A stretch of 7,063 nucleotides of DNA from CAZJGF01 sp964545665 (lineage in GTDB: Bacteria; Chloroflexota; Dehalococcoidia; GIF9; AB-539-J10), in NCBI GenBank assembly GCA_964545665.1, contig CAZJGF010000082.1, positions 1 to 7,063 of the forward strand, written 5' to 3'. Positions 1-5,831 of the stretch are shown one piece after another. A program made the translations under genes and the position numbers. Positions within the stretch are counted from its first letter, which is position 1, and the number at the start of each line of letters is the position of its first letter. The notes below the pieces were generated by a model that was given only the letters and a program-made list of their open reading frames with translations, was not told the DNA's origin and did not search any database.

Positions 1-227
1 GAGACGGTTAGTTGTAAATCTGCTTGTCCTTCCTCTTCCCTCTTGATTAAGTCCAGCATAGATGTTGGCATTCTTTCACCGGCCACTTCTATGGCACATT
101 GTGGGTCAGTACCAGCCTCCTCGACAAGGTACTTTTCCAAAGCTGCCGTTAAGTCAGCTAACTGCTCATCGAGTTTAACCCCAATATGTACCTCTCCAGC
201 GTGATTTCTAAAGCTTGCTACCTTCAT
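1..227 (-). CDS. Fumarylacetoacetate hydrolase family protein, N-terminal part (runs off the left edge)
   Basis: Only the first 75 codons are present; the rest lies beyond base 1. The protein begins MKVASFRNHAGEVHIGVKLD and continues with DLTAAL at about residues 25-30 and RMPTSMLDLIKREEEG at about 52-67. This matches the small N-terminal domain that precedes the catalytic barrel in FAH-family hydrolases and isomerases (the 2-hydroxyhepta-2,4-diene-1,7-dioate isomerase / acylpyruvase type). The metal-binding E-x-E motif would lie further in and cannot be seen, so the substrate is unknown. ATG at 225-227 is preceded in frame by a TAA nine bases upstream, which fixes it as the first ATG. An AAGGAGG sits at 241-247, about 13 nt away, longer than usual. 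The family call rests on the N-terminal pattern alone. Confidence 0.75.
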   Translation of the reverse strand, partial: MKVASFRNHAGEVHIGVKLDEQLADLTAALEKYLVEEAGTDPQCAIEVAGERMPTSMLDLIKREEEGQADLQLTV

Positions 228-345
228 TTCTATTTAACTACCTCCTTTTTGTCTTCGTAGGCTTCAAGCTGGTTGGCTGCAGAAAACTAGAGCTTAACAT
301 ACATATCGATAACCCCCTTTCCTAGCGGTATTACCCAGACTGTAA

Positions 346-374
346 AGTGTAGCGGCCGAATGGCCATTAGTCAA
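346..374 (-). promoter_or_regulatory. Probable sigma70-type promoter of the FAH-family gene
   Basis: Read on the minus strand, TTGACT (369-374) and TACACT (346-351) are separated by exactly 17 bp, close to TTGACA-17-TATAAT. Transcription would begin near 339, giving a leader of about 112 nt before the ATG at 227. The match was made by eye. Confidence 0.55.
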
Positions 375-482
375 TAGATTGTCACGCGGTTACATGTATA
401 CACTACCAATGCTGAGTCCCGTGAAGAGTAGGACTCCTCAATTGTTTACCGGTTGACACGGAGCCTGCGCGGTACTGTTCAG

Positions 483-508
483 CGCAATTACTTTGATCGA
501 GTGAGCAG
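483..508 (+). repeat. 26-bp perfect direct repeat, copy 1
   Basis: This sequence, with core CAATTACTTTGATCGAGTGA, recurs without a mismatch at 1967-1992. Identity ends sharply on the left. To the right it breaks for four bases, after which both copies run into a TTTAT-containing -10 region at the same distance. Copy 1 lies upstream of the unexplained 520-831 stretch. Confidence 0.9.
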
Positions 509-520
509 GGGGTTTATAAT
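493..520 (+). promoter_or_regulatory. Probable plus-strand promoter within and after repeat copy 1
   Basis: TTGATC (493-498) and a perfect TATAAT (515-520) are separated by 16 bp. The -35 part lies inside the 26-bp repeat. The predicted start is near 527, downstream of the TTG that opens the 103-codon frame, so if this promoter is used that TTG is not in the transcript. Confidence 0.5.
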
Positions 521-831
521 TGTGGCTATTTAATAAGCCAAAGACGAGACGCTGTTGCCTAGGGAATGACCGTTCGGCAGTATATTGTCACGAATGTTGT
601 CTGCTGAGCAAAGCAGCCACGCCAGAGGCTGCTTTGCTCAGAAAGAGGAAGACGCCCTGCGCTATACGCAATATGCCTATTCTCGATGAACTTGTAGTGC
701 CCGCCACCATTGCAAAGAGAGTCTTGTACCTAGCGGTCCCTCGCTATGTTGAACCCGGATGGACCGTGCTTAGCGCAGGCACCCAAGAGTCCATATCGCT
801 AGAGGATGACAAATTCGCTGAACAACCATAG
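520..831 (+). CDS. Doubtful hypothetical protein (103 codons)
   Basis: This frame opens with TTG at 520, with a G-rich AGGGGG seven bases upstream that could serve as a ribosome-binding site, and ends at TAG 829-831. The product has a cysteine-containing N-terminal half (RRCC near residue 11, CHECC near 23) and a more ordinary-looking C-terminal half (for example VEPGWTVLSAG). I do not recognise it. Three points argue against it. The TTG overlaps the TATAAT of a good promoter. A perfect 15-bp inverted repeat occupies codons 29-41. The only internal ATG (673) lacks a ribosome-binding site. It could be a small accessory protein, a decayed gene fragment, or a chance frame across a structured RNA. 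The last is slightly more likely in my view. Confidence 0.2.
   Translation: MWLFNKPKTRRCCLGNDRSAVYCHECCLLSKAATPEAALLRKRKTPCAIRNMPILDELVVPATIAKRVLYLAVPRYVEPGWTVLSAGTQESISLEDDKFAEQP
604..641. repeat. Perfect 15-bp inverted repeat (stem-loop, 8-nt loop)
   Basis: CTGAGCAAAGCAGCC (604-618) and GGCTGCTTTGCTCAG (627-641) are exact reverse complements around an 8-base loop at 619-626. There is no T-run on either strand after the stem, so it is not an intrinsic terminator. It lies about 80 nt downstream of the predicted transcription start, so it could be a structural element of an RNA or a protein-binding palindrome. Confidence 0.85.
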
Positions 832-875
832 ACTCTTAAGTAAACAAACTCCTGTATTCTTGCGCGCACACACCA

Positions 876-1691
876 CTAGTGCTCGGTACAATAGGGATAG
901 AGTTCCTCATACGATGTGTCGATAATAGTATGATGACTTTCACCTAACTGAGGATTCAGCTGGTGGGCAATGGGGTAGGAGTGTCCTGTTCGGAAGGTAT
1001 TCTCCATGCCCTTCACCCAAGTATCAAATTGGTCTATGCGCACACCACATGCAAGCTCATCGTCTCTCCAGCCGCCCCAGCGCCGTGCCCCGTGGCAGGG
1101 AAAGGTTAGGTGAGCAACGGCCTCGCGGTCAACATACGGTTTAGCTGTGGCGAAGGCACATATGCCACACCCATTGGAGAAATGCGTTGAAAAGTCGCCA
1201 CCTTTGTACCACATAGCTCCATCCATCACCTTGTTACATCTTCCCGGCGTGACGGCAAGGACGATAACGTCAGGCTCTACCTCCAGGTTTTCTAGGGCGC
1301 CAACGGTAATAGCCGCAGTGTTGACTGGCGCATGGGGGACAAGCTTCATAGCAGAGGCGGCTACTTCTTTGCTGGCAAAGTGGATTTTTGCCATAGTAGT
1401 GCCGTCCATAATCTCCGCTGGCCATTCCTCAAAACCGAGAACACCAGGCGCAATACGGCAAGTAAGGTTTTCATTTCTTACCAAGACTGTGTGGCGCTTA
1501 TCTGAACTGTTGAAGCGCGCGTTTGAAAGGAACTGACACCATGTATAATTATGTTCAGGGCTCTTTCCTCCTGCGTCGGGGATTTGCTCTCCTCTGTTCC
1601 AGAACTTCACCCCTATTGGTAGCGTAGGGGGTCTTAAGTGCCTCTCAATCTTGCGAGCTTTTGCTATATTCCTCTGTCTTATCTTGTTCAT
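876..1691 (-). CDS. DUF169 family protein
   Basis: The 271-residue product matches the DUF169 pattern: an N-terminal helix followed by LRPPTLPIGVKF (19-30), WCQ (51-53), LTCRIAPGVLGFEEW (76-90), a GCGICAFATAKPY block (174-186), and LTFPCHGARRWGGWRDDELACGV (195-217) near the end. Eight cysteines (52, 78, 152, 175, 178, 199, 215, 268), several in conserved positions, suggest metal or cofactor binding. The biochemical role is not established for the family, and I assign none. No signal peptide or membrane segment is visible, so it is probably cytoplasmic. ATG 1691 is the only in-frame start near the N-terminus. The nearest SD-like AGGAGG (1708-1713) is 16 nt away, unusually far, so translation may be weak or the start non-standard. 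It stands alone, divergent from rel. Confidence 0.8.
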   Translation of the reverse strand: MNKIRQRNIAKARKIERHLRPPTLPIGVKFWNRGEQIPDAGGKSPEHNYTWCQFLSNARFNSSDKRHTVLVRNENLTCRIAPGVLGFEEWPAEIMDGTTMAKIHFASKEVAASAMKLVPHAPVNTAAITVGALENLEVEPDVIVLAVTPGRCNKVMDGAMWYKGGDFSTHFSNGCGICAFATAKPYVDREAVAHLTFPCHGARRWGGWRDDELACGVRIDQFDTWVKGMENTFRTGHSYPIAHQLNPQLGESHHTIIDTSYEELYPYCTEH

Positions 1692-1966
1692 CTTGTTTGT
1701 ACTGTTGCCTCCTAATTCTTGTTGCTCGTTGTCTTAACTGGTCTGCCGCTCTGTTAGTTCCTCATGGGTAGCACCTCCTAAACGGACTCCAATGCTCCTG
1801 CTTATCGCCCGCCGGTCAGCCCACATACTCGGGGAATGTCACTAACTTGCTGTCTTAATCTTACCCTTGCTTTGCGTTGGACCCGCTTTCCTGGTCTTCC
1901 CTGCTGTGAGCGTTATTATTCACTACTCGGTTGCTATTTGGCAACAGCCAGTGCGACAGTGTCCAT
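1692..1966. other. Divergent intergenic region between the DUF169 gene and rel
   Basis: Together with 1967-2057, about 365 bp separate the two divergent genes. On the minus strand there is a candidate promoter at 1915-1944, a leader of about 215 nt, and a three-codon frame (ATG-AGG-AAC-TAA, 1754-1765) with a perfect AGGAGG (1774-1779) eight bases upstream. A small GTTGC/GCAAC stem-loop sits at 1930-1945. I recognised no riboswitch or RNA gene. Confidence 0.45.
1915..1944 (-). promoter_or_regulatory. Candidate promoter of the DUF169 gene
   Basis: On the minus strand, TTGCCA (1939-1944) and AATAAT (1915-1920) are 18 bp apart, each one mismatch from consensus. The -10 box lacks the important first T, and the implied leader is long, so this is tentative. 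Confidence 0.3.
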
Positions 1967-1992
1967 CGCAATTACTTTGATCGAGTGAGCAG
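1967..1992 (+). repeat. 26-bp perfect direct repeat, copy 2
   Basis: This is identical to 483-508 and lies directly upstream of the rel operon, 1,484 bp from copy 1. A looser relative (CAATTTGCTTTGAT, 2013-2026) follows about 20 bp further on, inside the rel leader. Confidence 0.9.
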
Positions 1993-2004
1993 AAGATTTA
2001 TGTT
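1977..2004 (+). promoter_or_regulatory. Probable promoter of the rel-rpsT-lexA operon
   Basis: TTGATC (1977-1982, inside the repeat) and TATGTT (1999-2004) are 16 bp apart, the same geometry as at 493-520. The start would be near 2011, leaving about 47 nt before the rel ATG at 2058. Confidence 0.45.
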
Positions 2005-2057
2005 GTGAGTTTCAATTTGCTTTGATTTGCCTCCTGCGTTATTATGGAATCAGCGTT

Positions 2058-4211
2058 ATGGATATTACATCGCTTATAACTAAAGCCAGTGAGTATTCAC
2101 CTGCTGATAAGGTGAAGCTGATTCAAGCAGCTTATGAATTTGCCTCACAGGCGCATCAAGGGCAACTTAGGAAATCTGGGGAGCCTTATCTAGAGCATCC
2201 TTTGCATACGGCTCTGACTTTAGCTGACCTTCAGCTAGACGCTGATACTTTGATTGCTGCCTTGCTGCATGATGTTCCTGAGGACTGTGGTATATCAATG
2301 AGTGAAATTGAGGCCAACTTTGGGCATGAGGTAGCTGGGTTGGTCGATGGGGTTACTAAACTGAGCAAGCTCACAGGTCGAACCGAGGGAAGAGAAGTTG
2401 AGTCGCAGGTTCAGGCGGAAAACTTACGCAAGATGCTTGTGGCTACGGCGGAAGACCTGAGGGTAGTGCTCATTAAATTGGCTGATAGGCTGCATAATAT
2501 GCTCACTCTAGGGGCTTTGCCTCCGAGGAAGCGTCATACCATTGCTCGGGAAACCTTGGAAGTATATGCACCCCTGGCTCACCGATTGGGCTTGCGGAGC
2601 GTGAAGTGGCAACTGGAGGACTTGTCCTTCCGTTACCTGGAGCCGCGGCAATATCACCGTCTTTCTCACTTGATATCTACGAAGCGGGCAGAGCGGGAAG
2701 GGTTCATAACCGAGGTTACTCAAAGAATAGGCCGTGAACTAGACAAGGCTGGCGTAGAAGCTAAGGTTTTTGGGCGTCCGAAGCATATTTATAGCATCTA
2801 TCAGAAGACCAAGAAGTATGCTGAGCAAGGCAAGGATTTTGGTGACATTCACGACCTTTTTGCTTTACGTGTATTGGTGAACTCAGTCTCGGATTGCTAT
2901 AGGGCATTAGGAGTGATTCACAACTCTTGGCACCCCATAATTGAGGATTTCAACGATTTCATTGCTAACCCTAGAGATAACGGCTATCAATCCTTGCATA
3001 CCACAGTTATGTGTCAAGGGACAACCCCACTGGAAATACAAATTCGGACCTACGATATGCACCAGGTCGCTGAACATGGAGTAGCTGCTCACTGGCGCTA
3101 TAAAGAGGGTGGGAAGGTGGATATGTCGTTTGACAATAGGGTAGCTTGGCTGCAAGAGCTTGGCGAGCGACGGGAGGAGCTCGATGGTGAAGAGTTTATG
3201 GAGTCTCTGAGGACTGATGTCTTTACCGACCAGGTGTTTGTCTATACTCCTAAGGGAGAGATAAAAGATTTGCCCAAGGGTGCTACTCCTTTGGATTTTG
3301 CCTTCCGAATTCATACGGACCTTGGCCATCGCTGTATTGGAGCAAAAGTAAATGGGAGGCTGGTGCCATTGAATTATGCCCTTAACAACGGGGATGTGGT
3401 GGAAATTGTCGCTGCAAAGAGAGAGAGAGGGCCCAGTCTGGACTGGCTTCGTCCTGAGCTTGGCTATATCAAAACGTCTCATGCTCGGAACAAGGTTCGG
3501 CAATGGTTCAACAAGCAGGAGCGAAGCCAGAGTGTAGAGATGGGCAAGCAGCTTTTGGACCGGGAGGTCAATCGTTTGGGCATTAGTCTACCCAGTGCTG
3601 AGAAATTGGCCTCTCAGTTTAACTACGCCAATGTAGACGATTTTTTTGCTGCTCTTGGGCGCGGTAGCATCAGTCTTTCGCAGGTGGCGCTTAAACTAAG
3701 CACGAATTTGGAAGTGCCCAATGAGGCGGTCGAAATTTCAGTTCCTCGTAAATTCAGCTCCTCAAGCGTTAAGGTATTGGGCGTTGGTGACTTGTTCACT
3801 CGCATAGCTAATTGTTGTCACCCCTTGCCAGGAGATGAGATTATTGGTTATATTACCCAAGGCCGTGGCGTTACCGTGCACCGTAAAGACTGCCCTAACA
3901 TTATTAACGAGGTGGAGAAGGAGCGGCTGGTGGCTGTGGACTGGGGGGATGTGGAGCAGGTGTACCCTGTGGCTATCCAAGTTGATGCCTGGGATAGAGT
4001 TGGGTTAGTTCGGGATATTGGTGCTGTTATAGCTGAGGAAAGGGTGAATATTACTGACATTGATACCGCTAACCATGATGATAATGTTACCTCACTACAT
4101 ATTGCTTTGGAAATCAACAGCACAGCTCAGTTAAGTAGACTAATAGCTAAGATACATTCGCTGTGGAATGTAATAAATGTAGTAAGGAAAGGAGATACGA
4201 ATGCCAGCTAG
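2058..4211 (+). CDS. rel: Bifunctional (p)ppGpp synthetase/hydrolase (long RelA/SpoT homologue)
   Basis: This enzyme makes the stringent alarmone (p)ppGpp from ATP and GTP/GDP and also degrades it. I start at ATG 2058 (717 aa). An upstream TTG at 2022 adds twelve unlikely residues and lies just after the predicted transcription start. The domains are all present in order. The HD hydrolase spans about 24-160, with H47, H71-D72, E75-D76, D143 and N147 of LADRLHN all intact, so hydrolysis should work. The synthetase spans about 235-350, with RPKHIYSIYQK, D266, RDNGYQSLHTTV and E326 of LEIQIRT. TGS lies at 387-451. A Cys-rich zinc-finger-like domain (578-614) has C586, C587, H588 and C612. A C-terminal ACT domain spans about 635-710. 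Length and layout are those of ribosome-associated Rel rather than a small alarmone synthetase. It is first in its operon and overlaps rpsT by 11 nt. Confidence 0.97.
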   Translation: MDITSLITKASEYSPADKVKLIQAAYEFASQAHQGQLRKSGEPYLEHPLHTALTLADLQLDADTLIAALLHDVPEDCGISMSEIEANFGHEVAGLVDGVTKLSKLTGRTEGREVESQVQAENLRKMLVATAEDLRVVLIKLADRLHNMLTLGALPPRKRHTIARETLEVYAPLAHRLGLRSVKWQLEDLSFRYLEPRQYHRLSHLISTKRAEREGFITEVTQRIGRELDKAGVEAKVFGRPKHIYSIYQKTKKYAEQGKDFGDIHDLFALRVLVNSVSDCYRALGVIHNSWHPIIEDFNDFIANPRDNGYQSLHTTVMCQGTTPLEIQIRTYDMHQVAEHGVAAHWRYKEGGKVDMSFDNRVAWLQELGERREELDGEEFMESLRTDVFTDQVFVYTPKGEIKDLPKGATPLDFAFRIHTDLGHRCIGAKVNGRLVPLNYALNNGDVVEIVAAKRERGPSLDWLRPELGYIKTSHARNKVRQWFNKQERSQSVEMGKQLLDREVNRLGISLPSAEKLASQFNYANVDDFFAALGRGSISLSQVALKLSTNLEVPNEAVEISVPRKFSSSSVKVLGVGDLFTRIANCCHPLPGDEIIGYITQGRGVTVHRKDCPNIINEVEKERLVAVDWGDVEQVYPVAIQVDAWDRVGLVRDIGAVIAEERVNITDIDTANHDDNVTSLHIALEINSTAQLSRLIAKIHSLWNVINVVRKGDTNAS

Positions 4212-4509
4212 TAAATCGGTCAGCAAGGCAGCCCGAACGGCGGAGAAGAAACGATTGCGAAATCGCTTGGTGCGAAGTAGGGCCAAGACTTATATGAGCA
4301 GGGCAAGGAGACTTAGTGCAGAGAATTTGGAGTTAGCCCAGCAGGGAGCAGTGGTGGCTATTAGCAACATAGATAGAGCTGCAAGCAAGGGGGTGTTTCA
4401 CAAAAACAAAGCTGCGCGGCTCAAATCTCGATTAATGCAGAAATTGAACACCCCGGCTGCAGTAAGTCAAATTCCTGAGCAAGGGCGGGAGGAAACGGAG
4501 CAATCTTAA
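4201..4509 (+). CDS. rpsT: 30S ribosomal protein S20
   Basis: This primary 16S rRNA-binding protein is recognisable from a very basic N-terminus (KKRLRNRLVRSRAKTY, about 16-31) and the family's C-terminal signature ASKGVFHKNKAARLKSRLMQ (61-80). It has 102 residues, slightly longer than the usual 85-90; the excess is a polar acidic tail after KLN at 81-83. The ATG at 4201 lies inside the last codons of rel, which ends at 4211. A strong AAAGGAG (4188-4194) sits six bases upstream, so translational coupling to rel is likely. lexA begins 19 bp after its stop. Placing S20 directly behind a ribosome-activated alarmone enzyme ties its expression to the stringent-response gene. I saw no promoter of its own. 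Confidence 0.96.
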   Translation: MPASKSVSKAARTAEKKRLRNRLVRSRAKTYMSRARRLSAENLELAQQGAVVAISNIDRAASKGVFHKNKAARLKSRLMQKLNTPAAVSQIPEQGREETEQS

Positions 4510-4528
4510 AGAAGCAGAGGCTAATTCT

Positions 4529-5170
4529 TTGGCTGCAAAAGTCCTTTCTTCAAGACAGAAACGTATTATCACCTTTATCTGTGAATTCCTGCGTGATAAA
4601 GGTTATCCGCCAAGCATCAGGGATATCGCTGATAGATGTGAGATAAGTTCCACTTCAGTGGTAGCTTACAACTTGGATAGACTAGAGGAGGCGGGGTATA
4701 TCCGTCGTCACAGCGACATATCGCGGGGAATTGAGCTTCTAAACAATCAACAGAATAGCAATAGGGTTGTTCATATCCCTATAGTAGGAAGCATAGCTGC
4801 TGGTGAACCTATTCCGGTGCCTGCTCCTGATAGTTGGAATATTCCCTCTTCCGAAGGAATAGAGGTAGCTGCGGAGTTGACAAAAGGTAAGCAAGTTTAC
4901 GCCCTTAGAGTGAAGGGCAACTCTATGGTAGATGCGTTAATAAAGGATGGCGACATTGTCTTGATGGACTTTGTAAGCAGCGTTGAGGAGGGAGAAATGG
5001 CAGCGGTTTGGCTTAAGAGAGAGCAGGAGGTTACACTAAAGAAAGTGTTTGCCGAACCAAATCGTATTCGCTTAGAGCCGGCGAATACTCAGATGAAACC
5101 CATCTATACTAGCTCAGGCAACGCTGAGATTCAGGGAAGAGTTATTGCTATCATTCGTGCCATGCCGTAG
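4529..5170 (+). CDS. lexA: LexA SOS-response transcriptional repressor
   Basis: LexA represses DNA-damage genes and cleaves itself when RecA filaments form. The 213-residue product has an N-terminal winged helix-turn-helix (RQKRII at 9-14, PPSIRDIADRCEISSTSVVAYNL at 27-49, AGYIRR at 55-60) and a C-terminal S24 peptidase-like domain. The self-cleavage bond A91-G92 (SIAAGEP), the nucleophile S132 (VKGNSM) and the general base K171 (EVTLK) are all present, so autoproteolysis should work. The start is TTG at 4529, with AGAGG at 4516-4520 eight bases upstream; no ATG fits the conserved N-terminus. It lies 19 bp behind rpsT in the same apparent operon. By eye I found no GAAC-N4-GTTC or CTGT-N8-ACAG operator upstream of rel or lexA, so autoregulation is not demonstrated here. 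Confidence 0.96.
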   Translation: MAAKVLSSRQKRIITFICEFLRDKGYPPSIRDIADRCEISSTSVVAYNLDRLEEAGYIRRHSDISRGIELLNNQQNSNRVVHIPIVGSIAAGEPIPVPAPDSWNIPSSEGIEVAAELTKGKQVYALRVKGNSMVDALIKDGDIVLMDFVSSVEEGEMAAVWLKREQEVTLKKVFAEPNRIRLEPANTQMKPIYTSSGNAEIQGRVIAIIRAMP

Positions 5171-5249
5171 ACAAGGACAAAATGCGAAGCGCTAATTTCG
5201 AAATCCCAAGAAGCGGCATTTAGCATTTGGGGATTAGGATTTAAGTGTA

Positions 5250-5813
5250 ATGTTGTCTCAATTCCAGGAGGTAGGGCACGCTCTTTTTACTCAAAAACTT
5301 GTTTCCTCGCAGAGCGGTAACCTTAGCATAAGGCAAGGGGAGCGTTTACTTATTACGCACCGTGGTAGTGGGTTAGGTTCCATTAGAGAAGCGGATTTGG
5401 TAGAAACCGGGATCGCTACGAATAGTCGAGCTACGCCTTTGGCTTCAAGCGAGTTGGCGGTTCACCGCGCTATTTATAAGAGCACCTCAGCATTAGCTGT
5501 AGTTCACGCTCATCCACTTTATGCTGTTGCTTTGTCCTTTACAGAAGAGGAGATTATACCTTGCGATATCGAAGGGCGGGCTCTCTTGCCAAGGGTGCTA
5601 ATCTTGGGCAAAGAAACAATGGCAAAGGCTGGGGAACTCGGTGAGGAGATAGCTGAGGCAATAAGACAATATAGAGTAGTCTTAGTCAAAGGCCACGGCA
5701 GTTTTGCTATTGGCCAGCTACTAGAGGAAGCTTATTACTATACCAGCATCTTGGAGCAAAGTTGCCGTGTCCTCTATTTGCTCAAGGCTCTAAGGGTAAA
5801 CCCTCAGGATTGA
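5250..5813 (+). CDS. Class II aldolase/adducin family protein (L-fuculose-phosphate-aldolase-like)
   Basis: This is probably a zinc-dependent aldolase or epimerase acting on a phosphorylated sugar; the exact substrate cannot be read from sequence. The family pattern is clear: QSGNLSIR (21-28) and THRGSGLG (36-43) for phosphate binding, acidic E68 in ASSELAVHRAIY, the zinc-binding H86-x-H88 in VVHAHPLYAVALS, and a third histidine H149 in VKGHGSFAIG. At 187 residues it is at the short end of the family, with the C-terminal tail reduced. ATG 5250 is chosen because the N-terminal helix is needed and an in-frame TAG lies just upstream; its ribosome-binding site (AGGA at 5236-5239) is weak. It follows lexA by 79 bp on the same strand and may be a looser member of the operon. 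It ends 18 bp from the convergent ilvE. Confidence 0.85.
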   Translation: MLSQFQEVGHALFTQKLVSSQSGNLSIRQGERLLITHRGSGLGSIREADLVETGIATNSRATPLASSELAVHRAIYKSTSALAVVHAHPLYAVALSFTEEEIIPCDIEGRALLPRVLILGKETMAKAGELGEEIAEAIRQYRVVLVKGHGSFAIGQLLEEAYYYTSILEQSCRVLYLLKALRVNPQD

Positions 5814-5831
5814 GCTTTGAAGACTGCGCCT

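Larger units (their letters stand above)
375..875. other. About 500 bp without a convincing gene
   Basis: Together with the promoter and leader at 228-374, this forms a long gap between two minus-strand genes. It holds a 6-bp inverted repeat (GAGTCC at 414-419, GGACTC at 431-436), a TTGACA at 453-458 without a good -10 box, the first copy of the 26-bp direct repeat, a plus-strand promoter, a doubtful 103-codon frame and a perfect 15-bp stem-loop. I looked for tRNA, tmRNA, RNase P and SRP RNA signatures and saw none. A structured non-coding transcript starting near 527 is possible, but I recognise no family. There is no terminator between 831 and 876, where the doubtful frame faces the DUF169 gene. 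Confidence 0.5.

Noticed and set aside
1147..1536. Plus-strand 129-codon frame
   Set aside because: It lies entirely antisense to the well-supported DUF169 gene, and its product resembles no family.
2022..2057. Upstream TTG start for rel
   Set aside because: It adds twelve residues before the usual N-terminus, lies about 11 nt after the predicted transcription start and has no room for a ribosome-binding site.
2907..3503. Minus-strand 198-codon frame
   Set aside because: It is an antisense shadow of the Rel synthetase and TGS domains, which are conserved on the plus strand.
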